A stretch of DNA of 64,000 nucleotides from positions 1 through 64,000 of the IMG/VR virus record IMGVR_UViG_3300020185_000041; one strand, written 5' to 3'. The stretch comes from a virus. The translations under genes were made by a program, and so were the position numbers. How positions within the stretch are numbered: position 1 is the stretch's first letter; the number at the start of each line of letters is the position of its first letter. This document shows positions 18,101 to 25,627 of this stretch, piece after piece. The notes beneath the pieces are model-generated. The model saw only the letters and a list, made by a program, of their open reading frames with translations. It searched no databases and was not told where the DNA came from.

Positions 18101-19804
18101 GATGATAAAAAGGTTCTAATCAAAGACGCATTAAACTTTAAGAATCTTAGCGGTTTCATGAAAGAAATCTATAAGGTTGAACAAAAGATCCATAAAGGAA
18201 TCAATCCGAACACTAAAGATAAAGAGATCATGAATCTCTTAGCATCTGGAGACCCGAAAAAGATACTAGCGTCCGGAAACCGTCAGGCCATGTTCCAATA
18301 CTTTAAAGAGGCTGGTGGTAAGGTTGGATATTTTAGGCACGAATCTCTCCCTGAGAAGATTAAACAGATACAAAAAGATCTTAAAGGTAAGAAGGGATGG
18401 ACAAAGAAAGGATGGAAAGGAATGTGGCAGACCATAGATTCTATGAACACTGCCGTGGAAAACTCCATCCGTGCATCTACATTTTGGGCAGCGATTAAGG
18501 ATGGAAGATCTACTGACGAAGCAGCTCACATCTCAAGAAATGTAACCGTCGACTTTAATCAAAAGGGCAACCTCACACAGACCTTTGGCGCACTCTATGT
18601 ATTCTTTGGTGCTTCGGTAAATTCCATGCATAGATTTTATAGGACCTTAAGTCGCAGGACTCCGGCCCAAAGAGCAGCTCTTATTGGTGGAATGGCCAGT
18701 GCTGCACTTATCGTAAATCTGTTTAATCGATTAATGGACGACGATGAGGACGAAGAGATTCCAGACTACGACACTATTAGCACATATAAAAGAGATACTA
18801 ATTTTATTCTTCCTGTACCCGCTGGTCTTCCTGACTTCTTTAACGACGAGAAAGATACTGGATACTTCAGTCTGCCACTTCCCTTAGGTTACAATTTATT
18901 TTGGACAATGGGTCAGGTCATGGGAGATATGGTCGCAAAGAATGTATTTAATAGGGGAGGGATGGGCTTCTTTGGTAGTGCTACTCGTGTACAAGAAAGT
19001 TTCTTAAATGCATTCAATCCCGTTGGCGGTGCTAGTTTAATAACAGCAGCATTTCCAACAGCCGTTACTCCTCTTGTTGAATTGTACGCGAATAAAAACT
19101 TCATGAATAAACCGATCCGCTATGCTGATCGTCCATTCGAAGTACCTAAACCCGCACATATGCAGGATCCTAGGAGTACACCGGATCACTGGACTAAACT
19201 ATCCCGATCGATCAATGAATTCATGGGTGGTAGCGATGATGTAAAAGGTTCGCTCGCGGGCATGATGGGTAAAAACCCATTATACTACAATTCTGACGAG
19301 GATATAGAATTTGATATCTCAGGTAATCAGATGAAACATTTACTTTACGGATATCTTGGTGGTCCTGGTCAGATAGCTGACACTCTATTTGGTGGTATGT
19401 TTTCTGCAGCCAAAGGAGATTTATCCGTGAAAAACATTGGTGACATCCCAGTAGCTAATCGTTTCATGCGAGCCACGACCTACGGATCTGCGACCCGCAA
19501 CTCATTTCTTAATCTGCGTGACGCTACCAAGAATGCCGAGAAGGTTATCAAGTCTGCAAAGATTATAGGACCGAAGGTTTATACCACCGCACTGAACGAC
19601 AATAAAAAACTCTTACAACTATCATCGCAGATTAGTGCATTTGATAAACAGAAGAACAAGATGCGCAGACTGAAAAAACAGATCGAATCTTCTAAGGCGT
19701 TGTCTGATAACCAGAAAACGCAACGGGTGGACGAGTTGCAGAAGAAAGAGTTAACTCTTATGATTGCGGTCATAAAGAAAGCTCAGGCTCTCGGAATTTC
19801 ATAA
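9164..19804 (+). CDS. giant polyvalent ejection protein (zincin, ART-like and LPD38 domains)
   Basis: 3546 residues, one intact frame. Residues 1-420 are helical. Residues about 540-570 form an Ala/Gly-rich hydrophobic stretch that could insert in membrane. HESGH at 874-878 with a downstream AEEWF (near 945) is a zincin metallopeptidase signature. Residues 1040-1450 are charged coiled coil. YRGD near 2272 with GYDSILF and AVFDVSQLK (to about 2420) matches an ADP-ribosyltransferase fold as in the ART-PolyVal family. The last 600 residues, with NPAFILPNFFRDVATAA, NVTVDFNQKG, a DDDEDEE turn and GYFSLPLPLGYN, match large polyvalent protein domain LPD38. Such proteins are thought to enter the cell with phage DNA and act on host targets. 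Catalytic activity is inference. Confidence 0.85.
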   Translation: MSMFDELDLGAKDYSGKGEGSGFEKFLSKPSPRPYQPFGGPMQQAYQPQPEPVDYSYGEAPVDQGPTFYDDLDAYEQLKNGHKQISQFSRENSKSAKRYEDLYGEFMDNEFKPFFESVGGFGDFESDDEYISAVDEIYKSNLKASQQEDGWLGASDEKTRALEGLKNFQQWDHPNGMRAKFLRLKAEKDKRREVADRAKDEEFKFFEQLTNISIPAREALDESLKSRNKAPGSAKKMNEMLDGMSWEQPIVGYDGEVQNLESVDPRAKINPAIGYDGQGNKSSKAQKERVAAAMRGDIKGVLSRRQHIAKGRQLRDKGFFFSESGLLDGRPIGMSRRDVDLLDIDDMRKAGMTSFQGKPLDQAMADLGGEERLEMAKVMQSVYSTKSNYEDAQLKFLKAAGGPKADKLRDAMEAAREDMQKTIGLAASYGLDNELFEQAETTGWLSAMGNAVQRGALMSEMSNYTPDFLTNTLDADEMQRFIEIASEIEKLPTSSTMKRVKETKSDGFLDAMGNLLFDNPAAIPEMFVESLSSFLPSTIKWLLPSAAAGAAAGTIVAPGAGTAAGAAIGARASWGVASFVLEASGMALEGMQELNIDWKNPKVFAAAWTNESIRSKIQKKMVQKGTPIAIADMLTGMMAGKVMGVVNHTGNAVFKGGKLLNKEAFNAANGAVPRFKLMQKTRNAAAELGADSFMGMSGEYLGQWASKEPGEDWDWDAIAAEGLVGVGPGAVGAALEMRGPRANYFGNAPIDITGETQTETGSTGTVNRAGYQANYQTFNDPESMMAHFEDVVPQGTTPEDQDRRAASLDFTRRWVTTMFKIRPEAMAGLKVVISDRTPDANLKNRGTFESRDGNNIIYLNEKEFAQDPMGAMLHESGHFARIMMLKDEELTKLWGGLKEGEQLDAYTQYYTKDYERSFEEHDEKTQKKIRRAFNKTDNEVLAEEWFSYQWARVLNSNYKPDKSVKGLEKFYSGLVRPLFAEFTGSEKAAGDKKGNEFMLDEQIRQFLEDGFTPSMQTEIDNAQAQRDALGALYEEGLPTQKESNRVGKARSKIPGQLQKKLKAMGLAPKKAAQMARTLNAMAGEKILSTDPSFYTNMERGSLKAAGADIEEGKPESEKRPENQDPMFIESAEGLANVESVTTFEKGRPKTYESKSDKESPRAQGSNRKQASRPGAEPYFASGRDYGRVKDKLEKVESKRDRPSAKKTLKKTKNLSKDTLKRQAESLEKKALNDRVRLAKKSGEVNRRKTAVQARDAEMKRLDLLLKNMSKSDRIKLGQAINAAKNAFPDIETLDRKLDAAMDELGPEASSGQIISRLLNLEELTELAPRSFTKEMRKLLQESRGKLASNEDIEDVSFEITDEILDIKEQLRTRVDEIDKQIASLQKGASQKPKAASQKPEAGETTVEAEIDALKNARKLVKTYLEAVAPEELSIEWKDIPAHAIFYASNGKKYSAEPMTLGQLADRRDGFKKGQLYYKNSKGELVEAKNESRTGQEILWDHISKFDIEQTGKTTDFGYTKDGELIKPRKYELILEAVKASAYFRKSAAPKKDGGVGADPMGVARFEKTGQGQSSPKGYARKDPQGFEVSSTANTNIGKAFSAFNAKLSDGKSIEYHYQVNVKGYPSIKAGKGKPPKDTSIDSYGEYKKLWERFAKENPKKIKALKKAAAGRVLTDRYATTEVNQARALYEILAEPSNREAQKGYPAGYQSNKGTNYAALIASRLGILNSMKPLSNDPSPSEILALKMANGRALELLGDPTETERDFNKAIYIALLEELGVEQSGMLSDPVLVEERDYAETEEYTRGALEKISNGTPVVAAIAGIPSTSKRQAFQRQVRDDDAASAQTEIVESKKMDRPDETNPVWEEYGKKGQEKAAPEIKRKGTSEVVLNINGLKVPSARAYKARRPDEDLDKPVPETEQHQSFTRGKVYETFDVVTSFAEGRTKREVAKFNKNRTNIQKSEELPTNPISIERENADLLSTTDINAAEFAEWYMSGKPESQMEDLQLVPSSKNNQQAKGGLGEGFLPYVFLDFARAMYKKLGLIGIAAETMEQAREAEKAAAKSEKGKYSNFKWNLEQGALLENGKINPKQKIFTKPADRMTPVGMAIIAKPIVQAVIDARGVDIYNQIDRSASVLLQRDIDRAEQEGSRESLQDGAFVERGEEMQELGAVTQDIFNPDSETLSQEDAKKGVVSAAEKALDENPDVLKNKDSVSDELLEELYYSSTSNDLTNAAEKELQRRGIKALYVVREETADQLNKILNSDAGTGVWYRGDTAGRTKGLINLAPNYETSLGYARGGYMDEEAFDLDGDAMNAEASKNTKAFRPQIKKTLDLIKSAEDRKVLGSLDDMGYRWAKSAIKMIRDLEEYPNWWANTKPNAQEAWEKALIPQLKKLGYDSILFRDDYHDTLAVFDVSQLKPVSPKTLNSDAKILTSDADPNLAKATLLGRIAGDSELIKEFKEWAGGKKQSLSKGSLKMDLVDRADPLNQLNKLFLKGFEAVGLDSSNPLYKALNVYGKYYQFFGEGDNSVEQARLEYYEPMMELMREYNVDEKKIGEYLNARAAPSRNLQIEAKALEALKEMEKDPEGPKSEKYKKIEKFFFNTTEDGKRTIKRDSGISTETALKVVAEMEKEPRFVEFLDKFLIKYYKMNKEGLTTLASTGMIGQDTVSKEGINEVEAMRKAMSRFDFKGGKADKYGNKYKSKVSALEDNYSYSPLQGFEGETENFYEQEAAWEEFGAGSNATGKGFDQKKSDLILQGAFGRYKSGAPDPSLTLGNSFRQHISSAILAQKNTVAQKFGMVYGMMRAVIYDKDGNEHFNANRLTEEDKNDPIYQAYEELIKLKEPGNETAFKNLKSEFDQIFDPKGFEESETVTQYELHQTGEIGIVRREMSQKFKNDPTAFTYRRNGIPQFIKFTSKSEGLRMADTMKNLRYENLPQILQGFNTVTRGMAQMFTSANPAFILPNFFRDVATAAIHLGEDDKKVLIKDALNFKNLSGFMKEIYKVEQKIHKGINPNTKDKEIMNLLASGDPKKILASGNRQAMFQYFKEAGGKVGYFRHESLPEKIKQIQKDLKGKKGWTKKGWKGMWQTIDSMNTAVENSIRASTFWAAIKDGRSTDEAAHISRNVTVDFNQKGNLTQTFGALYVFFGASVNSMHRFYRTLSRRTPAQRAALIGGMASAALIVNLFNRLMDDDEDEEIPDYDTISTYKRDTNFILPVPAGLPDFFNDEKDTGYFSLPLPLGYNLFWTMGQVMGDMVAKNVFNRGGMGFFGSATRVQESFLNAFNPVGGASLITAAFPTAVTPLVELYANKNFMNKPIRYADRPFEVPKPAHMQDPRSTPDHWTKLSRSINEFMGGSDDVKGSLAGMMGKNPLYYNSDEDIEFDISGNQMKHLLYGYLGGPGQIADTLFGGMFSAAKGDLSVKNIGDIPVANRFMRATTYGSATRNSFLNLRDATKNAEKVIKSAKIIGPKVYTTALNDNKKLLQLSSQISAFDKQKNKMRRLKKQIESSKALSDNQKTQRVDELQKKELTLMIAVIKKAQALGIS

Positions 19805-19810
19805 TAGTTC

Positions 19811-21838
19811 ATGAAGGAATCAAACCTTAAGTTAAACAAGAAACAGGAAGAAAAACTCGTCGAGTATACGCTCGAACGGGTCAGACAACTTAAGGAGGAT
19901 AACCGCGAACGTATTGAGACGGATAAGATCTCTTGGAAGACATATCATAACGATCGTACAGACCGTGTGTCATACGATGGTATATTTAGTCACTCGAATC
20001 TTTCAGTACCCATGACTTCTCTTGTCGTAGATCATTTCATGGCACGGGCCGAGGATGAGATAACCGGGACGAGTCCCTACTTTAAATTCGAAGCCCAGGG
20101 AGCGAGCGACCTGGAAACTGCCGAGGGATACGACAAGTATTTCAACTGGAAGATTGAGGATCAAGCAAAGACACGCGAGCGTCTTGAAGAATCATATCTT
20201 CATTTATTTATCCAACGTGCATTAGTTCTTAAGTCTACATATCGCGAAGATATATCCGTGTGGTATGATTATGAGCGTAATGGCTTGTTCAATAATCAAA
20301 CAGGTGCATTTGAAGAGATACCCGGCGAAGGACCAATCATTGAAGGAGAATCTCAATTCATTCCCGAAATCAATCCTTTGACCGGAGAAACAGAACTTCG
20401 ACTTGCGACCGATCCAAGTTTCCAGATGATCCCTGGAGTTCATGAATTTCAACCCTTACCTCAAGGGGTTCCCACCCAACAGGTAAAGTACAGAGGTCCA
20501 AGGTCGGAGGTCATAGACTCAGACCGTTTCCTTTGCCCGAGTACCGCAGAATCTGTGGACGAGGCTGACATCGTTGTAGAATTGTACGACAAAGATTTAA
20601 AATGGGTTCGTGACATGTTCATGAATCGGGACTGGATATCATTTCCTGATTATTTAAACCTCATGAAAAAGGATGCAAATCCAAGGTCGGAGACGCAGGA
20701 AAACGAGGAGAGAAAAGAAAACTTATCTTTTGATTCCGATGAAAATCCAGTCGTTCCAATTATTGAATGTTGGATTAAACGAGATGTTCTTGGAACTGGA
20801 ACACCTCAGGAATTTTGCATCTTTATAGATACCGAGACTGAAAAGCCTATCTATTATGAATATGTTGCGAAACTAACTCCTGATAACAAAGTTCCATATA
20901 CCGCAGTTTCCATCGGGAAAGAGCGGAACAAGTGGTGCGGCGACAGTTTGCCCGAAAGAATTCGTAGCTTCCAAGAATATGTAGACCGCCAATTTAATTC
21001 TCAGAGCTATCGTAATGAACTCGCTGCTAATCCGATCATTGGAATTAATGCTCAAGCTGTAGAGGACGAGCCTGAAGATGTTGAGCTCCATGCCGGAAAG
21101 ATTTTTGAATTAAAGGATCAATATAGCATTGATGACTTTATAAACTTTGCCGCTGTCCCCAATGTCGATGTCCGAACTCAAGACTTGATTGATTTTGTAT
21201 TTGGAATTGTCCAGCTCTGGCTCGGAGTTTCTAATATGGCACAGGGAGATTATCAGGCATTAGCTCCTGCAAATACAGCAACAGGAGTGGAAGCAACCCT
21301 TCGCGAGGCGTCTAAGATTGGTCGTCGTTGGATGCGTCGAATTGTTCGTGGTTTTGAAGAGCACTTGACCAAACTCGTTCAGGTAACAATGGCAACGATC
21401 GATGAGGAAGAAGTATTTGAATATATGGAAGGTGATGTTCGTGCCTTTGGCGTGATGTCCCCAGAAGCAATTCGTGATATCGGAATAAATGTTCGAGTCA
21501 TGCTGTCTCAGGACCAAGGTCAACGGGCTATTGAAAAAGCCAATCTCGCATTGCAGACACAAGACAGATACTTCCAATCTCCTCCAGAGATGCGTCCTTT
21601 CATGCGTCCTATGCTTAAACGCATTCTTGATGCTATGGGATTCGAGAAGACCGATGAATTTTTACCTCCAGAAGCTCCTGCCGATCCAAAGAGCGAAGCA
21701 GAGATTGCCAAGATGCTTGGTGACAATGCCGCACAGGGAGAGGGTGGGGAAAGCCCAGCTCCAAGGGATGGCGTATCCGCCGTCGCAAGTGGTATGGGTA
21801 ATAGTAATCCCCAAGGAATGAATCAATATCAGCAATAA
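19811..21838 (+). CDS. portal protein
   Basis: A 675-residue portal, the dodecameric ring at the capsid vertex through which DNA is packaged and ejected. It has the usual order: a helical N-terminal clip/wing region (RQLKEDNRERIETDKISWKTY), a central beta-rich wing, the stem region with RSFQEYVDRQFNSQSYRNELAANP, and a C-terminal crown (AIEKANLALQTQDRYFQSP...). A polar, low-complexity tail follows. Its place after the ejection protein and before the scaffold and capsid fits podoviral order. The ATG starts seven bases after the giant gene's stop. Confidence 0.85.
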   Translation: MKESNLKLNKKQEEKLVEYTLERVRQLKEDNRERIETDKISWKTYHNDRTDRVSYDGIFSHSNLSVPMTSLVVDHFMARAEDEITGTSPYFKFEAQGASDLETAEGYDKYFNWKIEDQAKTRERLEESYLHLFIQRALVLKSTYREDISVWYDYERNGLFNNQTGAFEEIPGEGPIIEGESQFIPEINPLTGETELRLATDPSFQMIPGVHEFQPLPQGVPTQQVKYRGPRSEVIDSDRFLCPSTAESVDEADIVVELYDKDLKWVRDMFMNRDWISFPDYLNLMKKDANPRSETQENEERKENLSFDSDENPVVPIIECWIKRDVLGTGTPQEFCIFIDTETEKPIYYEYVAKLTPDNKVPYTAVSIGKERNKWCGDSLPERIRSFQEYVDRQFNSQSYRNELAANPIIGINAQAVEDEPEDVELHAGKIFELKDQYSIDDFINFAAVPNVDVRTQDLIDFVFGIVQLWLGVSNMAQGDYQALAPANTATGVEATLREASKIGRRWMRRIVRGFEEHLTKLVQVTMATIDEEEVFEYMEGDVRAFGVMSPEAIRDIGINVRVMLSQDQGQRAIEKANLALQTQDRYFQSPPEMRPFMRPMLKRILDAMGFEKTDEFLPPEAPADPKSEAEIAKMLGDNAAQGEGGESPAPRDGVSAVASGMGNSNPQGMNQYQQ

Positions 21839-21844
21839 TTATTT

Positions 21845-22048
21845 ATGAGAAAGTACAAAAACGGAAAAACTAAGGAGCCTAGAATCGAGCAAACCCGTGC
21901 GATCGAGCGTAGAACTAGCGCTAACCACGAAACCGTCGAGCAACAGTTCGGATCAGGCTTCCCAAAATTTGGATCCTCTCTCGGAGTATCTTTTGATGGA
22001 GCTGTTGGAAAGATTTCCAAGACCAAGCGCGCTAAATCTGTAGGATGA
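21845..22048 (+). CDS. small basic protein, 67 aa
   Basis: It starts seven bases after the portal stop and ends in an ATGA overlap with the next gene. The product is basic and polar with a glycine-rich centre (FGSGFPKFGSSLG). No family recognised; probably a minor virion or assembly protein from its place in the head operon. Confidence 0.6.
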   Translation: MRKYKNGKTKEPRIEQTRAIERRTSANHETVEQQFGSGFPKFGSSLGVSFDGAVGKISKTKRAKSVG

Positions 22049-22335
22049 GCGATCTTGTTGTCTTCGATCAACTCGCGGACATAAAAAAATTAACGGTCGA
22101 TGAAGCTTTTATCCATCTTGAAAAACGCTTTCAAAAGGAGCGAGCAAGATACCTCTCCCGTATGCTTGATAAAGATACGCAGCCGGAGGAAACTATCCAG
22201 ATTAAATCGATCATTAACGCACTTGAGGGCTTATCGCCTCTGGCTCTTGCGGAGAAAGTATTAAAGATCGAGGCTAAGAATCGTAAGGTTAAACATCCTG
22301 AATTGTTCAAGACTAGACGCAACCCAACCGGTTGA
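22045..22335 (+). CDS. hypothetical helical protein, 96 aa
   Basis: Coupled to the upstream gene by an ATGA overlap. The product is almost wholly helical and charged, with a heptad-like pattern over residues 20-85, suggesting an oligomerising or chaperone-like protein. It closes the portal operon; the next gene has its own AT-rich leader. Confidence 0.65.
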   Translation: MSDLVVFDQLADIKKLTVDEAFIHLEKRFQKERARYLSRMLDKDTQPEETIQIKSIINALEGLSPLALAEKVLKIEAKNRKVKHPELFKTRRNPTG

Positions 22336-22396
22336 TCGTTGTAACGCACAAACCTATTTTATCCTTATATAACCCAAACCTTAAAATATTTTTACT

Positions 22397-22729
22397 ATGG
22401 CTAATATAAATGTAACTTGGACCCCTGTAACAGGTTCAACCGATATCGATTCTTACGAAGTATATGTGTGTGACGGAACCTCCTCAGGTCATTTCGCCAA
22501 CGCAGCCGCTCTTCAAACTAAGCTCGACGCGATTCAAGGCGGAGCATCCGTATCGTCTCAAGGACTTGAGCTTATTGAAAGCATCACCGACCTTACCGCA
22601 ACATCCACAGCTCATTCAATAACGGGTACTGGATCTTCGGTAAATTATCACTTCGGTATCGCAGCAAAAAACCAAGGCGGCTTTAAAGTTGAAGACGACA
22701 CTGCTGTCTTCATGCTTCCCGTAACCTAA
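22397..22729 (+). CDS. fibronectin type III-like single-domain protein
   Basis: 110 residues that fit one Fn3/Ig-like beta sandwich. It opens with INVTWTPVTGSTDIDSYEVYVCDG and closes with VNYHFGIAAKNQGGF, the strand pattern of an Fn3 domain. Such small proteins often decorate phage capsids or tails and bind surface sugars. The leader is AT-rich (AAAATATTTTTACT before ATG) with no Shine-Dalgarno site. It starts the receptor-binding cluster. Confidence 0.7.
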   Translation: MANINVTWTPVTGSTDIDSYEVYVCDGTSSGHFANAAALQTKLDAIQGGASVSSQGLELIESITDLTATSTAHSITGTGSSVNYHFGIAAKNQGGFKVEDDTAVFMLPVT

Positions 22730-22919
22730 CACCCTTTGACCTATGCCCCTCGTCTCAAGATGGGGCTCCAAGGTCACTTCGGTACCTGCCCGCGAGCCCA
22801 AGGCCAACAGCCCGAAGCCAATAACTTTAACTGCTCGGCCTATACCCGTTGACCTAGAGTCAAAGGCCGAAAGCCTTGGGTCTTTGGTCGGCAGGCCTAT
22901 CCCGAAAAAACCCTAAACC

Positions 22920-23834
22920 ATGAAGTACGGAAAGGCTGTAAAAAAAGCTAAGGCGGCACGCTCTGACCATCGAAAGGCCAAACTTCCATTGGTTACATCG
23001 AGAAGACCTAAGTTAGACCCTGCTAGTTTCGTAACTGTCGAACGCCAGCACGATCCGCTCGGTCGTTTTGGCGCATCTTTGGGTACTATATTTTTTGATT
23101 CCGACGGTGATGGGTCTGAGGATACCTATGGTAGAAGAAGAAGGGTTGGATCTGTTGGTGGAGTATTAGAAGTTCCCACCTTTGGACCTATCGCTCCCCC
23201 GGTCTCTGGCCCAACCAATCTTTTAGCTGCCGAAATTCTTTCCGCTCCGGCCTCTGGCCCTAGCTCTTTAATCGCATCGATTGTCGCCCCGGCTAATGGC
23301 CCGACTAGCTTAGATGCATCCGTCAATTCTCCAATTGCTGGCCCGACAGGATTAGGCGCCTCCGTTAATGCCCCGGCTAATGGCCCAACAGGCTTAAATG
23401 CATTTGAAGGAATTCCAGACGCACCTGTTTCCGGCCCAACGGGTTTAGGTGCATCCGTCATTGCTCCGGCTAACGGCCCAACGGGTTTAGGTGCATCCGT
23501 CATTGCTCCGGCTAATGGCCCGACAGGGCTAGGCGCATCCGAAGTGTTTACCGCGCCAGCTAACGGCCCGACGGGATTAGGCGCATCCGTTAATGCTCCG
23601 GCCGAAGGTCCTACAGGGTTAGGCGCTGCTGAAGTGTTTACCGCTCCGGCTAGTGGCCCGACCGGTCTATCTGCGGCAAAGCTTACGCTTAATATTACTA
23701 TCGAAGCGAATCAGGAAACCATCGTTGCTAAGACTACCGAGCCGGCCGGAACCATTGAATATGCTTCGGATGTCGGATATCTCTTTATATATGATGGAAC
23801 CCAATGGCGCCATACTGACGGGGGTAACAGCTAA
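22920..23834 (+). CDS. tail/fibre protein with GPTxLxA repeats
   Basis: 304 residues. The N-terminus is basic (residues 1-35), followed by DSDGDGSEDTYG, a calcium-loop-like acid patch. Residues 97-253 hold eleven copies of a 14-residue unit of the form GPTGLGASVNAPAN, resembling repeated first strands of Fn3 domains. The last 50 residues (NITIEANQETIVAKT... to YLFIYDGTQWRHT) are a small beta module that recurs in several neighbouring genes. Probably a fibre or adaptor in the receptor-binding apparatus. Confidence 0.7.
   Translation: MKYGKAVKKAKAARSDHRKAKLPLVTSRRPKLDPASFVTVERQHDPLGRFGASLGTIFFDSDGDGSEDTYGRRRRVGSVGGVLEVPTFGPIAPPVSGPTNLLAAEILSAPASGPSSLIASIVAPANGPTSLDASVNSPIAGPTGLGASVNAPANGPTGLNAFEGIPDAPVSGPTGLGASVIAPANGPTGLGASVIAPANGPTGLGASEVFTAPANGPTGLGASVNAPAEGPTGLGAAEVFTAPASGPTGLSAAKLTLNITIEANQETIVAKTTEPAGTIEYASDVGYLFIYDGTQWRHTDGGNS
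23208..23680 (+). repeat. 42-48 bp coding repeats (GPTxLxA units)
   Basis: Eleven consecutive in-frame units, mostly 42 bases and some 48, each encoding GP(T/S)xLxA plus a seven-residue linker ending in AP. Related units occur at 42569-43261. Confidence 0.9.
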
Positions 23835-23841
23835 CTAAGCC

Positions 23842-24147
23842 GTGGGAGATATAAAAATATTTAATTCCGCTGGAGAGAACGATAACGAAAATACTATAAC
23901 CTCTTCTGGATCGTCTGTCGGCCGAGTAAAAGATTTATATTTACTAAAATCTGAAATGGTTGAGCTTGAAGAAAAGGTTGTGACTAATACCACAAACGTG
24001 GAAAACATTACATCTGGCGCACCTGTAGAGATGGACACCTTGAAGGAAGTTGCTGACTCTCTGGACCTTGGATCATTTTTAGATGCTTTGAACGGCCCAA
24101 AACCAGCCGCAGGCCCCTCAAATATTCAAGCAGTTCAAGTACCGTAA
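23842..24147 (+). CDS. small fibre-associated protein, 101 aa
   Basis: A GTG start lies eight bases after the previous stop. The product has an acidic, polar N-terminus, a helical middle (KDLYLLKSEMVELEEKV) and APVEMDTLKEVADSL, a pattern seen in phage tail-fibre neck regions. It ends with AAGPSNIQAVQVP, a single degenerate copy of the GPTxLxA unit found in the preceding gene. Probably a fibre component. Confidence 0.55.
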   Translation: MGDIKIFNSAGENDNENTITSSGSSVGRVKDLYLLKSEMVELEEKVVTNTTNVENITSGAPVEMDTLKEVADSLDLGSFLDALNGPKPAAGPSNIQAVQVP

Positions 24148-24200
24148 AAAAGTTCATCCATCCGATTGAGAACTATTAAATAACAAGGAATATATAGAAC

Positions 24201-24713
24201 ATGCCCAGCATTTTAGAAGCCTTAGGAACCTCTTTAAGCGGAAAGCTCGGAGAAAAATTAAATCTTGCCGGTGGTACTCTTACCGGTCCTTTAATTGTTC
24301 CCGAACCTACCGCTGCAAATCATGTAGCAACTAGTAGTCAAGTAACCACTCTTGAATCTGCTATTGGAAATTATGGAGACTTTGTAGCAAGTACTGCAGA
24401 TGTTACCGTTTCAATCTTTGATACCGCAGAAAATATCCAAGCGCGGTCAGGCGATCCAAAAGGTACCGTTGCAGTAGCTAGCGATACAAGCGCAGTATAT
24501 TATTATAAAGGCGTCTGGATATTATCCGACATTGCAAACATTCAAGCAGACAGCATTGCAGCCGCATTAACTCTTAATATTTCTGGTGATACAGAAAGTA
24601 ACATCCGGTCGCGAAGTGGAGATGCAACCGGTACCGTGATGTACGGAACAGATTCCGACAAGCTATACATCTTCGACGGATCCGAATGGCACGAATATCA
24701 ACCCGAAGCATAA
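24201..24713 (+). CDS. tail fibre-like protein, 170 aa
   Basis: The N-terminus contains LNLAGGTLTGPLIVPEPTAANHVATS, the classic collar-type motif of phage tail fibres. It is followed by two copies of the small beta module: residues 70-110 (AENIQARSGDPKGTVAVAS...YYYKGVW) and 122-168 (ESNIRSRSGDATGTVMYGT...LYIFDGSEW). The same module ends the upstream repeat protein and forms most of the inverted gene at 27751-27957. Confidence 0.7.
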   Translation: MPSILEALGTSLSGKLGEKLNLAGGTLTGPLIVPEPTAANHVATSSQVTTLESAIGNYGDFVASTADVTVSIFDTAENIQARSGDPKGTVAVASDTSAVYYYKGVWILSDIANIQADSIAAALTLNISGDTESNIRSRSGDATGTVMYGTDSDKLYIFDGSEWHEYQPEA

Positions 24714-24722
24714 TACTTTAGA

Positions 24723-25625
24723 ATGAGCGACATTAATACATACGCAGACGAAGCCGCAATTGCCGGTCTTAGCCCAATCAACGGGGATCTCGTACTTAAT
24801 CAGGCGGACAGTTCTTTATACCTCTGCACCAATGCAGACGCTACCGGGATATCTCGCTGGAAAAAATTTGCGAATGATTCTGCCGAAGCACCTAGCTTCT
24901 CAAGTAGTGCATTAAAGTTCGACGGTATTGATGACATAGCTACTGTATCGGGTAGTAGCACAGATATAGGAGCTATGTCCCTTTGGTTTAAACCTACCGA
25001 CGAGATAACAACGAGTTCGAGTCAGGCAGTTTTAATGCACACACAAAACTCCGGAATTTTTTCGGTTCGTCTCAATTTTTCTGGCAGTTTAATAACTTTT
25101 TATACCTCTAGTTCTTCCAATGCCGTACATTTTAACCCCACAACTTACAACAATAATATACCTACCGGTCAGGTAGCAGTACCGAATTCTTTTGCAGCAG
25201 GTACTTGGCAGCATTTTGTTTTAAACTACGACTCAACCGCGGGATACCAAATATATCTTAACGGTCAGAATGTTACCACCGCTAGCAAGCCATCAGTCGC
25301 TAAGACTGCTAGCTCCTATTTCGGAATAACAAGACCTCCAGGATATCCGTGGCAAAATTTCTTTAAAGGTTCGATAGATGATTTCGCTGTGTGGGATAGT
25401 GGTCTTACTTCATCTGAGATACAGAGCATATTTAATGGAACTCCTGGTACGGTTGAATCGGGTAAACCAAATGATATTAGCGGGTTGAGTATAACACAGC
25501 CCGATTACTACTATCTAATGGGTGATGCTTCGGGCGACACTGTAAGCGCTTGCGTAAACACTAAAGCAACATCTGCGGATCTTACTTTCGCTAACACACA
25601 ATCTTTCGACTCCGAGGTCTTATAA
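24723..25625 (+). CDS. LamG/concanavalin-like receptor-binding protein, 300 aa
   Basis: Residues 1-50 are a short anchor (GDLVLNQADSSLYLCTNADATGISRWKKF) of the type that starts many phage fibres. Residues 60-230 form a LamG/concanavalin A-like jellyroll: ALKFDGIDD at the start, SLWFKP, GTWQHFVLNYDSTAGYQIYLNG in the middle, and SIDDFAVWDSGLTSSEIQSIFNG at the end. Such domains bind glycans, so this is a likely receptor-binding protein. Confidence 0.8.
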   Translation: MSDINTYADEAAIAGLSPINGDLVLNQADSSLYLCTNADATGISRWKKFANDSAEAPSFSSSALKFDGIDDIATVSGSSTDIGAMSLWFKPTDEITTSSSQAVLMHTQNSGIFSVRLNFSGSLITFYTSSSSNAVHFNPTTYNNNIPTGQVAVPNSFAAGTWQHFVLNYDSTAGYQIYLNGQNVTTASKPSVAKTASSYFGITRPPGYPWQNFFKGSIDDFAVWDSGLTSSEIQSIFNGTPGTVESGKPNDISGLSITQPDYYYLMGDASGDTVSACVNTKATSADLTFANTQSFDSEVL

Positions 25626-25627
25626 AT

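Noticed and set aside
23126-23503. 125-codon minus-strand frame over the first GPTxLxA array
   Set aside because: Same reason: repeat periodicity divisible by three keeps the antisense frame open.
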